A DNA stretch of 64,000 bases. It comes from an uncultured Collinsella sp. GTDB lineage: Bacteria; Actinomycetota; Coriobacteriia; Coriobacteriales; Coriobacteriaceae. The stretch covers positions 62,001 to 126,000 of the forward strand of contig CATYZE010000004.1 of the NCBI GenBank assembly GCA_958415525.1, written 5' to 3'. Shown here one piece after another: positions 49,676 through 58,492 of the stretch. Numbering within the stretch: the stretch's first letter is position 1; every line of letters starts with the position of its first letter. The notes beneath the pieces were generated by a model. That model was not told the DNA's origin. It saw nothing but the letters and a program-made list of their open reading frames with translations, and did not search any database. The position numbers and the translations under genes are program-made.

Positions 49676-51351
49676 TGAAGGAGCTTTCCGAGGTCCTGCA
49701 GGATTGGGAGGCCGTGATCGGCCTGGAGATCCACACCGAGCTCACCGCACTCGACACCAAGATGTTCTGCAACTGCAAGCTCAGCCACGATGACGAGCCC
49801 AACGCCAACGTGTGCCCGGTGTGCCTGGGGCTGCCCGGCGCCCTGCCGGTGCCCAATAAGCGCGCCATCGAGAGCATCGTCAAGGCCGGTTTCGCCACCA
49901 ACTGCGAAATCCAACGCCACTCGATGTTCTACCGCAAGCACTACTTCTATCCCGATATGGCCAAGAACTTCCAGACCACACAGGGTCCGGTCGCCTTTGC
50001 CATGTACGGTCACCTGGACCTGGACGTGACCGGTCGCGGTGCCGCCGAGCGCCCCGACTGCGCGTTTGGCGAGGCCGAGGCCCAGAGCCTGGCGAGCGCC
50101 TCGGCCAACGCCGAGGGCCTGTCCACGTCCATGTCGTCGACCATGCGCGAGGGCAACCAGCGCGCCGGTCACCTTGCCAGCTACGACGCGTCCAACCTGC
50201 AGATGCCCGAGCGCCGCGAGGACGGCTCCTACACGGTGCCCATCCGCATCCTGCGCATCCACATGGAGGAGGACGCCGCCAAGATGGTGCACGTGGGCGG
50301 TGCCGAGGGCCGCATTACCGCCGCGGCCGAGTCGCTCGTCGACTACAACCGCTGTGGCACGCCTTTGATTGAGCTCGTGACTGAGCCCGATCTGCGCACG
50401 CCCGAGGAAGCGCGTCTGTTTATGGAGAAGCTCCGTCGCATTTTTGTGACGCTGGGCATTTCCGATTGCTCCATGGAGAAGGGCTCCATGCGCTGCGACG
50501 GCAACGTGTCGCTGCGCCGTCGCGGCGAGACCAAGCTGGGCACCAAGACCGAGCTCAAGAACCTCAACTCGTTTAAGAGCCTGCACGACGGCCTTGCTTA
50601 CGAGATCTGCCGTCAGGCCGAGGTGCTCGAGGAGGGCGGCATCATTTATCAGGAGACCCGCCACTGGGAGCCCAGCCGCAAGCGCACCGTGGTCATGCGT
50701 GTGAAGGAGACGGCCGACGACTATCGTCTGTTCCCCGATCCCGACCTGGCGCCGTTCGATCTGGACGACGAGTTTATCGACCGCTGCCGTGGTGAGATTC
50801 CCGAGCTGCCCGATGCCAAGTGCGCCCGTTTTGAGGCCGACTTTGGCATTAAGGCGGCAGATGCCGAGCAGATTGCCGGCGACCCCGAGTTTGCCGACTT
50901 CTTTGAGGCCGCCGCTGCCGGTATGGCCGGCAAGGAGGCCCAGACGGTCGCAAATCTGCTGGTCAACGAGATGATTGCCTACCTTAAGGGCGCGGGCGTG
51001 TCGCTTGCCGAGTCCGGCATTGCACCGGCTCAGGTGGCCGCACTTGCCAAGCTGCTGGCGACCGATGCCATCAGCTCCAACCAGGCGCACGAGGTGTTTG
51101 AGGCCATGGCCCAGACCGGCGACGACCCCAACAAGATCGTCGACGAGCGCGGCATGCGTCAGGTGAGCGATGCCGGCGCGTTGCAGCCGATCGTGGACGA
51201 GGTGCTGGCAAACTGTGCCGAGCAGGCGCAGCAGTACCGCGACGGCAACCAGAAGGTCATCGGCTTTTTGGTGGGCCAGTGCATGAAGGCGAGCCGCGGC
51301 AAGGGCAACCCGAAGCTCTTCAACGAGTTGCTGAGAACGTCGCTCTCGTAA
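49675..51351 (+). CDS. gatB: Aspartyl/glutamyl-tRNA amidotransferase subunit B
   Basis: 558 residues, slightly longer than many GatB. WEAVIGLEIHTEL at the N terminus, CNCKLSHDDEPNANVCPVC (zinc-binding cysteines), and TRHWEPSRKRTVVMRVKE are typical; the C-terminal GatB/YqeY tail domain starts near 420 and ends LFNELLRTSL. GatB activates and amidates the tRNA-bound acid. It is last in the operon; a long inverted repeat follows 9 bases after the stop. Confidence 0.95.
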   Translation: MKELSEVLQDWEAVIGLEIHTELTALDTKMFCNCKLSHDDEPNANVCPVCLGLPGALPVPNKRAIESIVKAGFATNCEIQRHSMFYRKHYFYPDMAKNFQTTQGPVAFAMYGHLDLDVTGRGAAERPDCAFGEAEAQSLASASANAEGLSTSMSSTMREGNQRAGHLASYDASNLQMPERREDGSYTVPIRILRIHMEEDAAKMVHVGGAEGRITAAAESLVDYNRCGTPLIELVTEPDLRTPEEARLFMEKLRRIFVTLGISDCSMEKGSMRCDGNVSLRRRGETKLGTKTELKNLNSFKSLHDGLAYEICRQAEVLEEGGIIYQETRHWEPSRKRTVVMRVKETADDYRLFPDPDLAPFDLDDEFIDRCRGEIPELPDAKCARFEADFGIKAADAEQIAGDPEFADFFEAAAAGMAGKEAQTVANLLVNEMIAYLKGAGVSLAESGIAPAQVAALAKLLATDAISSNQAHEVFEAMAQTGDDPNKIVDERGMRQVSDAGALQPIVDEVLANCAEQAQQYRDGNQKVIGFLVGQCMKASRGKGNPKLFNELLRTSLS

Positions 51352-51360
51352 GCGGGAACC

Positions 51361-51484
51361 GAGGGGCCGGGCGCAGGGCCTTGCCTCTCAATTTCGGACA
51401 GTCCTGACTCACGACGGAGGCGCCACTGGCGCCTCCTGTTCGTGCGGAACTCATTGAGAGGCAAGGCCCTGTGCCCGGCCCCTC
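51361..51484. repeat. Long inverted repeat after gatB
   Basis: Arms 51361-51392 and 51453-51484 are 32 bases each with one mismatch (begin GAGGGGCCGGGC; end GCCCGGCCCCTC). The 60-base interior contains its own hairpin GGAGGCGCC-act-GGCGCCTCC. It lies between convergent gatB and the AraC gene; transcription from either side would fold a two-storey hairpin. Confidence 0.8.
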
Positions 51485-51566
51485 GGTTCTGCAACGACTC
51501 GGCCGTTCGGGTCAGGCGGGCTGAATTTAATTTGGTGAATGAGGGCGCCGGCGGCGCCCTCGTTCT

Positions 51567-52571
51567 TTATATATGTTGGGAGCGCCAAGCGGTGGGGGTG
51601 GTGCCGGTGTGTTGCTTGAAGGCTTGGGCGAAGGCGGCCTGCTGAGGGTAGCCTAGACGCTCTGCCACCTGCGCTATCGTGAGCGCGCTATCGGCCAAAA
51701 GGTCCTGTGCTCGCTCCATACGGCGTCTGCGGATGTAGGCGCCCAGGGACTCGCCAGTTTGGGCCTTAAAGGTGGCGCATAGCTTGGAGCGGCTTGTGTA
51801 GAGCCTCTCGGCCACCTCGTTGATACCCACACGCCTGCCTTTGTCGAGCGCGCGCTCAATCATTGCCGTTGCTTCTTCGGCAATGGTTATGCTGACGCGT
51901 GTGTCTGCCGCCTGCCGCGCCTGCTTGTGGGCCGCGCGCGAACAGGCGAGCTCCGCGACCATGGTCTCCACGATGCCCTGCATATAGACGTGTCCGCCTG
52001 CGGTGCGGGCGCGGTCCTCGTTAATCCTGCGCAACGTGTGGCAGATGGCAGACGTCGCCTCCTCGTGCCACGACTCGGCAAACGCCTCAAAGACCCCCGC
52101 GAACTCGGTGGGATACCGATGCTCCAGCTCGTCAAAATACCCGGGCAAAAAGAGCACCGAGCGCGAGTGATAAAGCTGCCCTGCAAATAGCGGGCTTAAC
52201 TCCTCGCCACAGTTATCTTGGATAAAGCTGCACACGGCATTGTTTGGCCACGGTCCATGCAAGGGTTTAAGGTTCGCAGGCGTTATGCCAGTCTCGGGCA
52301 TGCATATAAGTGTGGGCGCGCTGACCTCGCTCACGCAGGCGTACGGCTCGGGTGTGTATTCGGCCAGGTACATATCGTGCGTCGGGGTAATGAAATGCTC
52401 CATGACGATGCAGGTGGGGGAGAGGGGCATGATCCATGCGCGGCCGTGCGCCCGGTCGTTTGCCACCTCGCCGGTAAAGACGGCGCCCTTGCCGGTAAGC
52501 TCCAGGCCAAACTGCTCAAACTGCGGTGCGTAGAGCTCGGTTATGTCGGTCGCTGCCCGCCGTATTTGCAA
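51567..52571 (-). CDS. AraC-family transcription regulator
   Basis: 334 residues. The C-terminal 100 residues are the double helix-turn-helix (INEVAERLYTSRSKLCATFK, then ALTIAQVAERLGYPQQAAFA and FKQHTGTTPTAWR). The N-terminal part is not a recognised cupin but has the length of YbtA-like sensors. A TTG start at 52571 is proposed because GGAAAGGG lies 6 bases upstream and the next in-frame ATG would remove 47 residues. It is divergent from two ABC half-transporter genes; the 114-base gap holds their promoters. It probably activates those genes in response to their substrate. Confidence 0.85.
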   Translation of the reverse strand: MQIRRAATDITELYAPQFEQFGLELTGKGAVFTGEVANDRAHGRAWIMPLSPTCIVMEHFITPTHDMYLAEYTPEPYACVSEVSAPTLICMPETGITPANLKPLHGPWPNNAVCSFIQDNCGEELSPLFAGQLYHSRSVLFLPGYFDELEHRYPTEFAGVFEAFAESWHEEATSAICHTLRRINEDRARTAGGHVYMQGIVETMVAELACSRAAHKQARQAADTRVSITIAEEATAMIERALDKGRRVGINEVAERLYTSRSKLCATFKAQTGESLGAYIRRRRMERAQDLLADSALTIAQVAERLGYPQQAAFAQAFKQHTGTTPTAWRSQHI

Positions 52572-52685
52572 AAGCGTCCCTTTCCTTTGCAGAAACGTCC
52601 ACGCCTGGCTTGATTGTGAGCCATGGCTAACACATCAATGATAAGTTCATTACGGTTAACTCTCAAGCCGTCAGAAGGGAATCTC

Positions 52686-54509
52686 ATGGCAAAGGGATCA
52701 AAAAAGGAAAGCGGCGGCATCGGCGAGTTGCTCGCGTATGCCGGTGACCGCAAATTCCTAACGTATTTGGGCATGGCGCTCTCGGCGCTCTCGCAGCTGC
52801 TGAGCTTTGGCCCGTTCGTGTGCATTTGGCTTGTCGCGCGCGATCTGATCGCCGTGGCGCCTAACTGGAGCGAAGCCTGCGGCACCGCGATGTATGGCTG
52901 GTGGGCCGTAGGTTTTGCCCTGGCAAGCATCGTGGTCTATTTCGTGGGGCTCATGTGCACGCACCTGTCTGCGTTTCGCTGCGCGTCCAATATCCGCAAG
53001 ACTGCGAGCGAACACCTGCTTAAGCTGCCGCTTGGCTACTTTGACATGCACGCCACCGGTGAGCTGCGCCGTATTGTAGACGGATGTGCTGCCTCCACCG
53101 AGACTCTGCTTGCGCACATGCTGCCCGATATCGCCGGCGCCACCGCCATGGTCGCCGGCCTGCTCGTGCTGCTTTTCGCACTCGATTGGCGTTTGGGCGC
53201 GGCATGTCTCATCTCGGTGGCTATTTCGTTTGGCGCCATGGCCACCATGATGGGCGGCAAGGGCGCCGAGTTTATGAAGGCCTACATGGGAGCGCTGGTC
53301 AAGATGAACAAGACCGGTACCGAATACGTACGCGGTATCCCCGTGGTCAAGGTGTTTCAGCAGACAGTCTACTCCTTTAAGGCCTTCCACGATGCGATCG
53401 CCGAATATGCCGACATGGCACAAAACTATGCGGGCACGTTCTGTCGAGGCCCGCAGGTGCTCAACCTTACTGCGCTCAATGGCCTTGTGGCATTCCTGTT
53501 GCCCGTGGCGTTGCTGTTGGCGCCGGGCGAGACGGACTTCGCGCATTTTATGGCCAACTTCACGTTTTACGCGATATTTTCGGCCGTGGTACCGACGGCC
53601 ATGACCAAGCTCATGTTTGTGGGCGAGGCCTCTCAGATGAGTGCCGATTCGCTGGCTCGCATCCGAAGCGTTATGGATTCCAAGCAGCTCTCCGTGCCCG
53701 CCCAACCCAAGCACTCTGCCGGCAACGACGTGCGATTTGAGGATGTGAGCTTTACCTACGAAGGCGCCGAGGCGCCTGCCGTCAACCATGTGAGCTTTAG
53801 CGTTTCCGCAGGTAGCACCCTCGCCCTGGTGGGTCCCTCAGGTGGCGGCAAGTCAACCTGCGCAAGCCTGATCCCGCGTTTTTGGGATGTTTCCGCAGGC
53901 CGTGTGCTCGTAGGCGGTGTGGACGTTCGCGATATGGATCCCCACGAGCTCATGGACCAGGTTGCCTTCGTGTTCCAGACCAACCAGCTGTTCCGGCAAA
54001 CACTTGCCGATAACGTGCGCGCCTCCAAGCCTACGGCCACTGATGACGAGGTGCGTGCGGCCCTCTCTGCAGCTCAGTGCGACGACATTGTGGCCAAGCT
54101 CCCACAGGGCATCAATACCATGCTCGGCGCCGGCGGAGCATATCTTTCGGGCGGCGAGGTCCAGCGCGTGGCGCTCGCCCGCGCGATCCTTAAAGACGCG
54201 CCTATCGTGGTGCTCGATGAGGCCACGGCGTTTGCCGACCCCGAGAACGAGGCGCTCATCCAGCGCGCCTTTAGCAAGCTGGCGGCGGGTCGCACGGTCA
54301 TTATGATTGCGCACCGACTCTCGACTGTAGTGGGCGCAGACCAAATCGTGGTGCTCAACCAAGGCAGCGTGCAGGAGTCGGGTACCCATGCCGAGCTGCT
54401 GTCCCAAAACGGTCTATACGCCAAGATGTGGGCCGAATACGAACAGGCCGCGAGCTGGAAGATCACTGCTGCCGCGGATGCCGCCGTCACGAAGGGAGGC
54501 GAGGCCTAA
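52686..54509 (+). CDS. ABC transporter, fused membrane and ATPase domains (subunit 1)
   Basis: 607 residues. Six membrane helices, then a nucleotide-binding domain with Walker A GPSGGGKST, signature LSGGEVQR and Walker B VVLDEATAFAD. ATG 52686 follows AGAAGGGAATCTC; a frame extended to 52623 has no better site. It pairs with the next gene (start codon immediately after this stop codon). Two fused half-transporters next to a divergent AraC regulator resemble the YbtPQ/YbtA siderophore-import arrangement, although exporters can be organised the same way. Confidence 0.88.
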   Translation: MAKGSKKESGGIGELLAYAGDRKFLTYLGMALSALSQLLSFGPFVCIWLVARDLIAVAPNWSEACGTAMYGWWAVGFALASIVVYFVGLMCTHLSAFRCASNIRKTASEHLLKLPLGYFDMHATGELRRIVDGCAASTETLLAHMLPDIAGATAMVAGLLVLLFALDWRLGAACLISVAISFGAMATMMGGKGAEFMKAYMGALVKMNKTGTEYVRGIPVVKVFQQTVYSFKAFHDAIAEYADMAQNYAGTFCRGPQVLNLTALNGLVAFLLPVALLLAPGETDFAHFMANFTFYAIFSAVVPTAMTKLMFVGEASQMSADSLARIRSVMDSKQLSVPAQPKHSAGNDVRFEDVSFTYEGAEAPAVNHVSFSVSAGSTLALVGPSGGGKSTCASLIPRFWDVSAGRVLVGGVDVRDMDPHELMDQVAFVFQTNQLFRQTLADNVRASKPTATDDEVRAALSAAQCDDIVAKLPQGINTMLGAGGAYLSGGEVQRVALARAILKDAPIVVLDEATAFADPENEALIQRAFSKLAAGRTVIMIAHRLSTVVGADQIVVLNQGSVQESGTHAELLSQNGLYAKMWAEYEQAASWKITAAADAAVTKGGEA

Positions 54510-56267
54510 ATGTTCGCCTCATTCCAAAAGAAGTACTTCCTATCCGATAAAGGCGTCGCCGGCGTAAAACGCGGCATTTTCTGGACCGCGCTCACCAATC
54601 TCATTACCATGGCCGGCATGGGCTTATTGTTCCTGGTCATGGCCGGTTTTGTCGAACATCTCGCCACCGGTGCCGACCTGCCGGATGCCCTGCCGATTGT
54701 GGGCGGCCTCCTGGTCTTTTTCGTGTTGCTCTTTGCCTCTAACTGGCAGCAGTATTACTACACCTACTGCATCTTTTACGAGGAGTGCGGCAAGCAGCGT
54801 ATGGAGATTGCCGAGCGCTTGCGCAAGCTGCCGCTGTCGTTTTTTGGCCGTCGTGATCTGGCCGATTTAACCGAGACCATCATGGGCGACGTCCAGGCCA
54901 TGGAGCACGCCTACAGCCACGTGCTGGGAGAGCTTTGGGGTGCCATCATCGCAAGCGCCATTGTGTTCGTGGCGTCGCTGTTCTTTTGCTGGCAGCTGGC
55001 GATCGCGGCGTTTTGGAGCGTGCCCGTGGCCTTTGCCGTGCTGTATCTGACACGCGGCCCCATGACCCCGGTGTTCGACCATGTGCGTGCCGAGAAGGTC
55101 AAGGTTACCGAGGCGATCCAGGAGACGCTCGACTGCGTGCGCGAGATCCGCGCCACCAACCAGGAGACTCATTATCTTGAGGGGCTCAACGCCGTGATCG
55201 ATGCCGAGGAGCGCGAGACCACCAGAGGCGAGCTCGCCAATGGGCTTTTGGTCAACTCCGCCTTTGCCATCCTGCGCCTGGGGATTGCCACCACGTTGGT
55301 CACGGGCGCTGCGATGGTCGCCTCCGGCCAGGTCGACTTTTTGATGATGTTTGCCTTCCTGCTTATGGTGAGCCGCATCTATGCGCCCTTTGATCAGGCG
55401 CTGATGCTGATGTCCGAGCTGTTTGCCGCCGAGTCGTCGGCCAAGCGCATGCGTTCCATCATGGAAGAGCCCGTGGCGCGGGGCAGCGAGCAGTTTGAGC
55501 CCGTAGGCCACGATGTGGTGTTCGATCACGTGGCATTTGGCTATGGTGCGGGCGAGGACGGCCGCGCCGGCGAGAAAGTTCTTACCGATGTGAGCTTTAC
55601 CGCCAAGGAAGGCGAGGTCACGGCACTGGTCGGTCCTTCGGGCTCCGGTAAGTCCACGGTGAGCCGCCTGGCCGCGCGCTTTTGGGATGCCACCGCGGGC
55701 ACGGTCACCGTGGGCGGCGTGGATGTTGCGAGCGTGGATCCCGAGGTGCTGCTGCGCGACTACGCCATTGTGTTCCAAGACGTGCTGCTCTTTGACGACA
55801 CGGTGATGGGAAACATCCGCCTCGGGCGTCGTGGCGCCACCGATGAGCAAGTGCTTGCGGCTGCGCGTGCCGCCAACTGCGGCGAGTTTGTGAGCCGCAT
55901 GCCGCAGGGCTACAACACCATGATCGGCGAGAACGGCTCCAAGCTGTCCGGCGGTGAGCGCCAGCGCATCTCTATCGCCCGTGCGCTGCTCAAAGACGCG
56001 CCGATCGTGTTGCTGGACGAGGCGACGGCGAGTTTGGATGTGGAGAACGAGACCGTGGTGCAGCAGGCGCTTTCCCGCCTGCTCGCAGGCAAGACGGTTA
56101 TCGTTATTGCCCACCGTATGCGTACGGTAGAAAATGCCGACAAAATCGTTGTACTCAAGGATGGTGTGGTTTCCGAGCAGGGCACTCCGGCGCAGCTCAA
56201 AGCAGCAGGCGGAGAATTCGCCCGCATGGTCGCACTGCAAAAGGAAGCAGCTACCTGGCAGCTGTAG
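54510..56267 (+). CDS. ABC transporter, fused membrane and ATPase domains (subunit 2)
   Basis: 585 residues. Six membrane helices (GMGLLFLVMAGFVEHL in the first part), then Walker A GPSGSGKST, signature LSGGERQR and Walker B VLLDEATASLD, all canonical, so both subunits of this pair should hydrolyse ATP. GGGAGGC near the end of the previous gene serves as ribosome site; the ATG directly abuts its stop codon. Co-transcribed with subunit 1. Substrate unknown; iron-chelate uptake is one possibility from gene order. Confidence 0.88.
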   Translation: MFASFQKKYFLSDKGVAGVKRGIFWTALTNLITMAGMGLLFLVMAGFVEHLATGADLPDALPIVGGLLVFFVLLFASNWQQYYYTYCIFYEECGKQRMEIAERLRKLPLSFFGRRDLADLTETIMGDVQAMEHAYSHVLGELWGAIIASAIVFVASLFFCWQLAIAAFWSVPVAFAVLYLTRGPMTPVFDHVRAEKVKVTEAIQETLDCVREIRATNQETHYLEGLNAVIDAEERETTRGELANGLLVNSAFAILRLGIATTLVTGAAMVASGQVDFLMMFAFLLMVSRIYAPFDQALMLMSELFAAESSAKRMRSIMEEPVARGSEQFEPVGHDVVFDHVAFGYGAGEDGRAGEKVLTDVSFTAKEGEVTALVGPSGSGKSTVSRLAARFWDATAGTVTVGGVDVASVDPEVLLRDYAIVFQDVLLFDDTVMGNIRLGRRGATDEQVLAAARAANCGEFVSRMPQGYNTMIGENGSKLSGGERQRISIARALLKDAPIVLLDEATASLDVENETVVQQALSRLLAGKTVIVIAHRMRTVENADKIVVLKDGVVSEQGTPAQLKAAGGEFARMVALQKEAATWQL

Positions 56268-56337
56268 GAATGTGACAAATGGTTCGTCCCTTTGCCACAC
56301 TTCAATGAATATGATGAAAGTATGGCGAAGTAGCGTT

Positions 56338-56416
56338 AAAACTTCCGTAAATGTGATAAATATCACGTTTTACCTAGGGTAAAATGTGAGAAATCTCACA
56401 TTTACGGAAGTTTTTT
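56338..56416 (+). terminator. Long palindromic terminator just before the DUF4143 ATPase gene
   Basis: AAAACTTCCGTAAATGTGA and TCACATTTACGGAAGTTTT are perfect outer arms; after a short mismatch, TCACGTTTTACC pairs with GGTAAAATGTGA. Six T residues end it at 56416, 14 bases before the start codon at 56431. It can end the ABC operon and also attenuate transcription into the ATPase gene. A-T-rich, unlike the other hairpins here. Confidence 0.75.
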
Positions 56417-56430
56417 GCGGGAGGTCGGTC

Positions 56431-57780
56431 ATGCAGCGGGATATCATCGCCAAGCTTAATGCTTGGAAGGCGTCGGAGTATCGTAAGCCGCTCATCCTTA
56501 AAGGGGCGCGTCAGGTTGGAAAGACGTGGGCGCTCAAGGAGTTCGGCCGCGTCTCGTACCGTAACTGCGTATACCTGACGCTGGAGGAGCCATCCCCCGG
56601 GGTTCAGAGCGAATACGCACAGTTTTTCGAAGGCACGCGTGATCCCCGACGCATCATTTCAAACCTATCCTTGGCGTTTGGCCAGCCCATCGATCCCGGC
56701 GAGACGCTACTAATCATTGACGAGATCCAGGACTGTCCTTCTGCAGTTGGTGCCCTCAAGTATTTCTGCGACGAGGCCCCCGAATATCACGTTGCGTGTG
56801 CAGGGTCTTTGTTGGGTGTTCGCTTGTCCCGTGAGACCAGCGCCTTTCCGGTGGGAAAGGTCGAGTTCATGGAGATGCATCCCATGAGCTTTTCTGAGTT
56901 TTTAAAGGCCGAAGGCGCCGCAAACTACGACGAGTATCTTGGCGGTCTGGATCGGATCGAGGCAGTACCGGATTTCTTTCATGTCCGACTCGTTGAGCAT
57001 CTTCGCCGTTATTTTGCATGCGGTGGCATGCCGGAAGCTCTTGGTCGGTGGGCCGAGACGGGCGACATCGTTCAAGTCGACAAGGTGTTGTCCGACCTCT
57101 TGGATTCCTATGAGCGCGATTTTGCAAAGCATGGTGGCCGTGCGCAGTTCGCTAAGCTTTCGCAAATTTGGAACTCAATTCCAGCACAGCTGGCGCGCGA
57201 GAATAAAAAGTTTGTTTGGGGTGCGGTGCGCGAGGGGGCTCGTGCCCGCGAATATGAGGACGCTCTGGAATGGCTCGCCGATGCCGGGCTGATTACATCG
57301 GTGCGACTCAATACCGGCGGTGGAATACCGCTCTCGGCCTACGATGATCTCAAGGCCTTTAAGGTCTACTGTCTTGATGTTGGCTTGCTGCGCCGTATGG
57401 CAAAGCTCGATGCTTCGGCATTCGCCATCTCGGACGCGATTTTTTCTGAGTTCAAAGGCTCGTTTGCCGAGAACTATGTGCTTCAGGCGTTGCTTCCGCA
57501 GCTGGATGCCGCTCCGCGCTATTGGACTAACGAGAAACCAAGGCACGAGGTCGATTTTTTGATCCAAGTTGGAAACGATATCGTTCCCGTTGAGGTCAAA
57601 TCGGGAGAGGTCGTTCATTCCAAGAGTTTGAAATACTATGCCGACAAACATGCGGAGACGACTCCGTTGAGAGTCCGTTACTCCCTTAAGAATCTGAGGC
57701 TTGACGATGGGGTGTTCAATATTCCACTGTATTTGGCCGACCGATCCGTTCCTCTTATCAAGAAAGCGCTCGCAATGTGA
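56431..57780 (+). CDS. AAA_14/DUF4143 ATPase
   Basis: 449 residues. The N-terminal AAA_14 domain has Walker A KGARQVGKTW and Walker B LLIIDEIQDCP, with ACAGSLLGVRL as sensor region. The C-terminal DUF4143 domain ends with a PD-(D/E)xK-like core, HEVDFLIQVGNDIVPVEVKS. These proteins are common, variable and of unknown function; some sit in genomic islands. GGGAGG precedes ATG 56431. It is a single gene behind a long palindromic terminator and before a 448-base gap with another palindrome. Confidence 0.88.
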   Translation: MQRDIIAKLNAWKASEYRKPLILKGARQVGKTWALKEFGRVSYRNCVYLTLEEPSPGVQSEYAQFFEGTRDPRRIISNLSLAFGQPIDPGETLLIIDEIQDCPSAVGALKYFCDEAPEYHVACAGSLLGVRLSRETSAFPVGKVEFMEMHPMSFSEFLKAEGAANYDEYLGGLDRIEAVPDFFHVRLVEHLRRYFACGGMPEALGRWAETGDIVQVDKVLSDLLDSYERDFAKHGGRAQFAKLSQIWNSIPAQLARENKKFVWGAVREGARAREYEDALEWLADAGLITSVRLNTGGGIPLSAYDDLKAFKVYCLDVGLLRRMAKLDASAFAISDAIFSEFKGSFAENYVLQALLPQLDAAPRYWTNEKPRHEVDFLIQVGNDIVPVEVKSGEVVHSKSLKYYADKHAETTPLRVRYSLKNLRLDDGVFNIPLYLADRSVPLIKKALAM

Positions 57781-57845
57781 TAAAGAGACCGTCTCTTTAC
57801 CGCATTGCAGGGCAGTGGAAATCGAAGGTGAATGGTTTTCCGGGA

Positions 57846-57983
57846 AGTGAACGACCTTATTTGGACCCCCGAAGCATCGACACTTTTTGGTCTCGCTTTC
57901 CTGCGGTTTTGTCGAGTTTTTCCTGCGGTTTTGCTGCCGAAAAATGCGGATGCTTCGGGGGTCTGATTTCACTCGTTCACTTC
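57846..57983. repeat. Nested palindrome downstream of the DUF4143 gene
   Basis: Outer AGTGAACGA/TCGTTCACT and inner GACCCCCGAAGCATC (57864-57878)/GATGCTTCGGGGGTC (57949-57963) arms are exact. The loop has two direct copies of TTCCTGCGGTTTTG, a string also central to the P4 family. The remaining gap (57984-58228) shows no gene. Confidence 0.7.
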
Positions 57984-58228
57984 GCAGAAAAGTATTAGAC
58001 CTCGATCTGTGGGGCGGAGGAGGAGCATTCTCTGATGCCACGGATGCTTTTCGCGACGAGTGGTTTGCCGGAAGCCGGAGATTTCCTGACCTTAAATTTC
58101 CAAAAAGTTAGTTATGACTGACCATAATTGTTGGATAAACTATTTTTCGATAGTGTGCTCGAGCAAGTTTGGTAACTCGGGTGCGGAGGCACCACGCCGC
58201 AATTCGTGCGGCAAAAGGGAGACGCAAC

Positions 58229-58474
58229 ATGAAGAAGTCGACGTTCAACACTTTGCTTGTCGGTGGCGGTTTTCTGCTTGGCACGGCCGGCATCAAGCTG
58301 CTCACCAGCGCTCCGGTAAAGAACGCCTGCGTGCAGGGCATCGCGTGCGGCATGCGCATCAAGAATGGCTACCAGGACATGGTCGAGCAGGCCAAGGCCA
58401 ATGTCGACGACATGGTTGCCGAGGCTGCCTACATCACCCAGAGCGAGGCTGACGCGGACAACGCGGCCGAGTAG
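58229..58474 (+). CDS. Small DUF6110-like protein associated with the P-type ATPase
   Basis: 81 residues. FNTLLVGGGFLLGTAGIKLL is a single hydrophobic helix, followed by APVKNACVQGIACGMRIKNG and a helical acidic tail ending QSEADADNAAE. Small proteins of this form (DUF6110) are found directly upstream of heavy-metal P-type ATPases in actinobacteria and firmicutes. AAAAGGGAG precedes the ATG. The ATPase starts 18 bases after the stop codon, so it is likely an accessory or regulatory partner in the membrane; two cysteines could bind metal. Confidence 0.7.
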   Translation: MKKSTFNTLLVGGGFLLGTAGIKLLTSAPVKNACVQGIACGMRIKNGYQDMVEQAKANVDDMVAEAAYITQSEADADNAAE

Positions 58475-58492
58475 CGCTCCCAGGCACAAACT

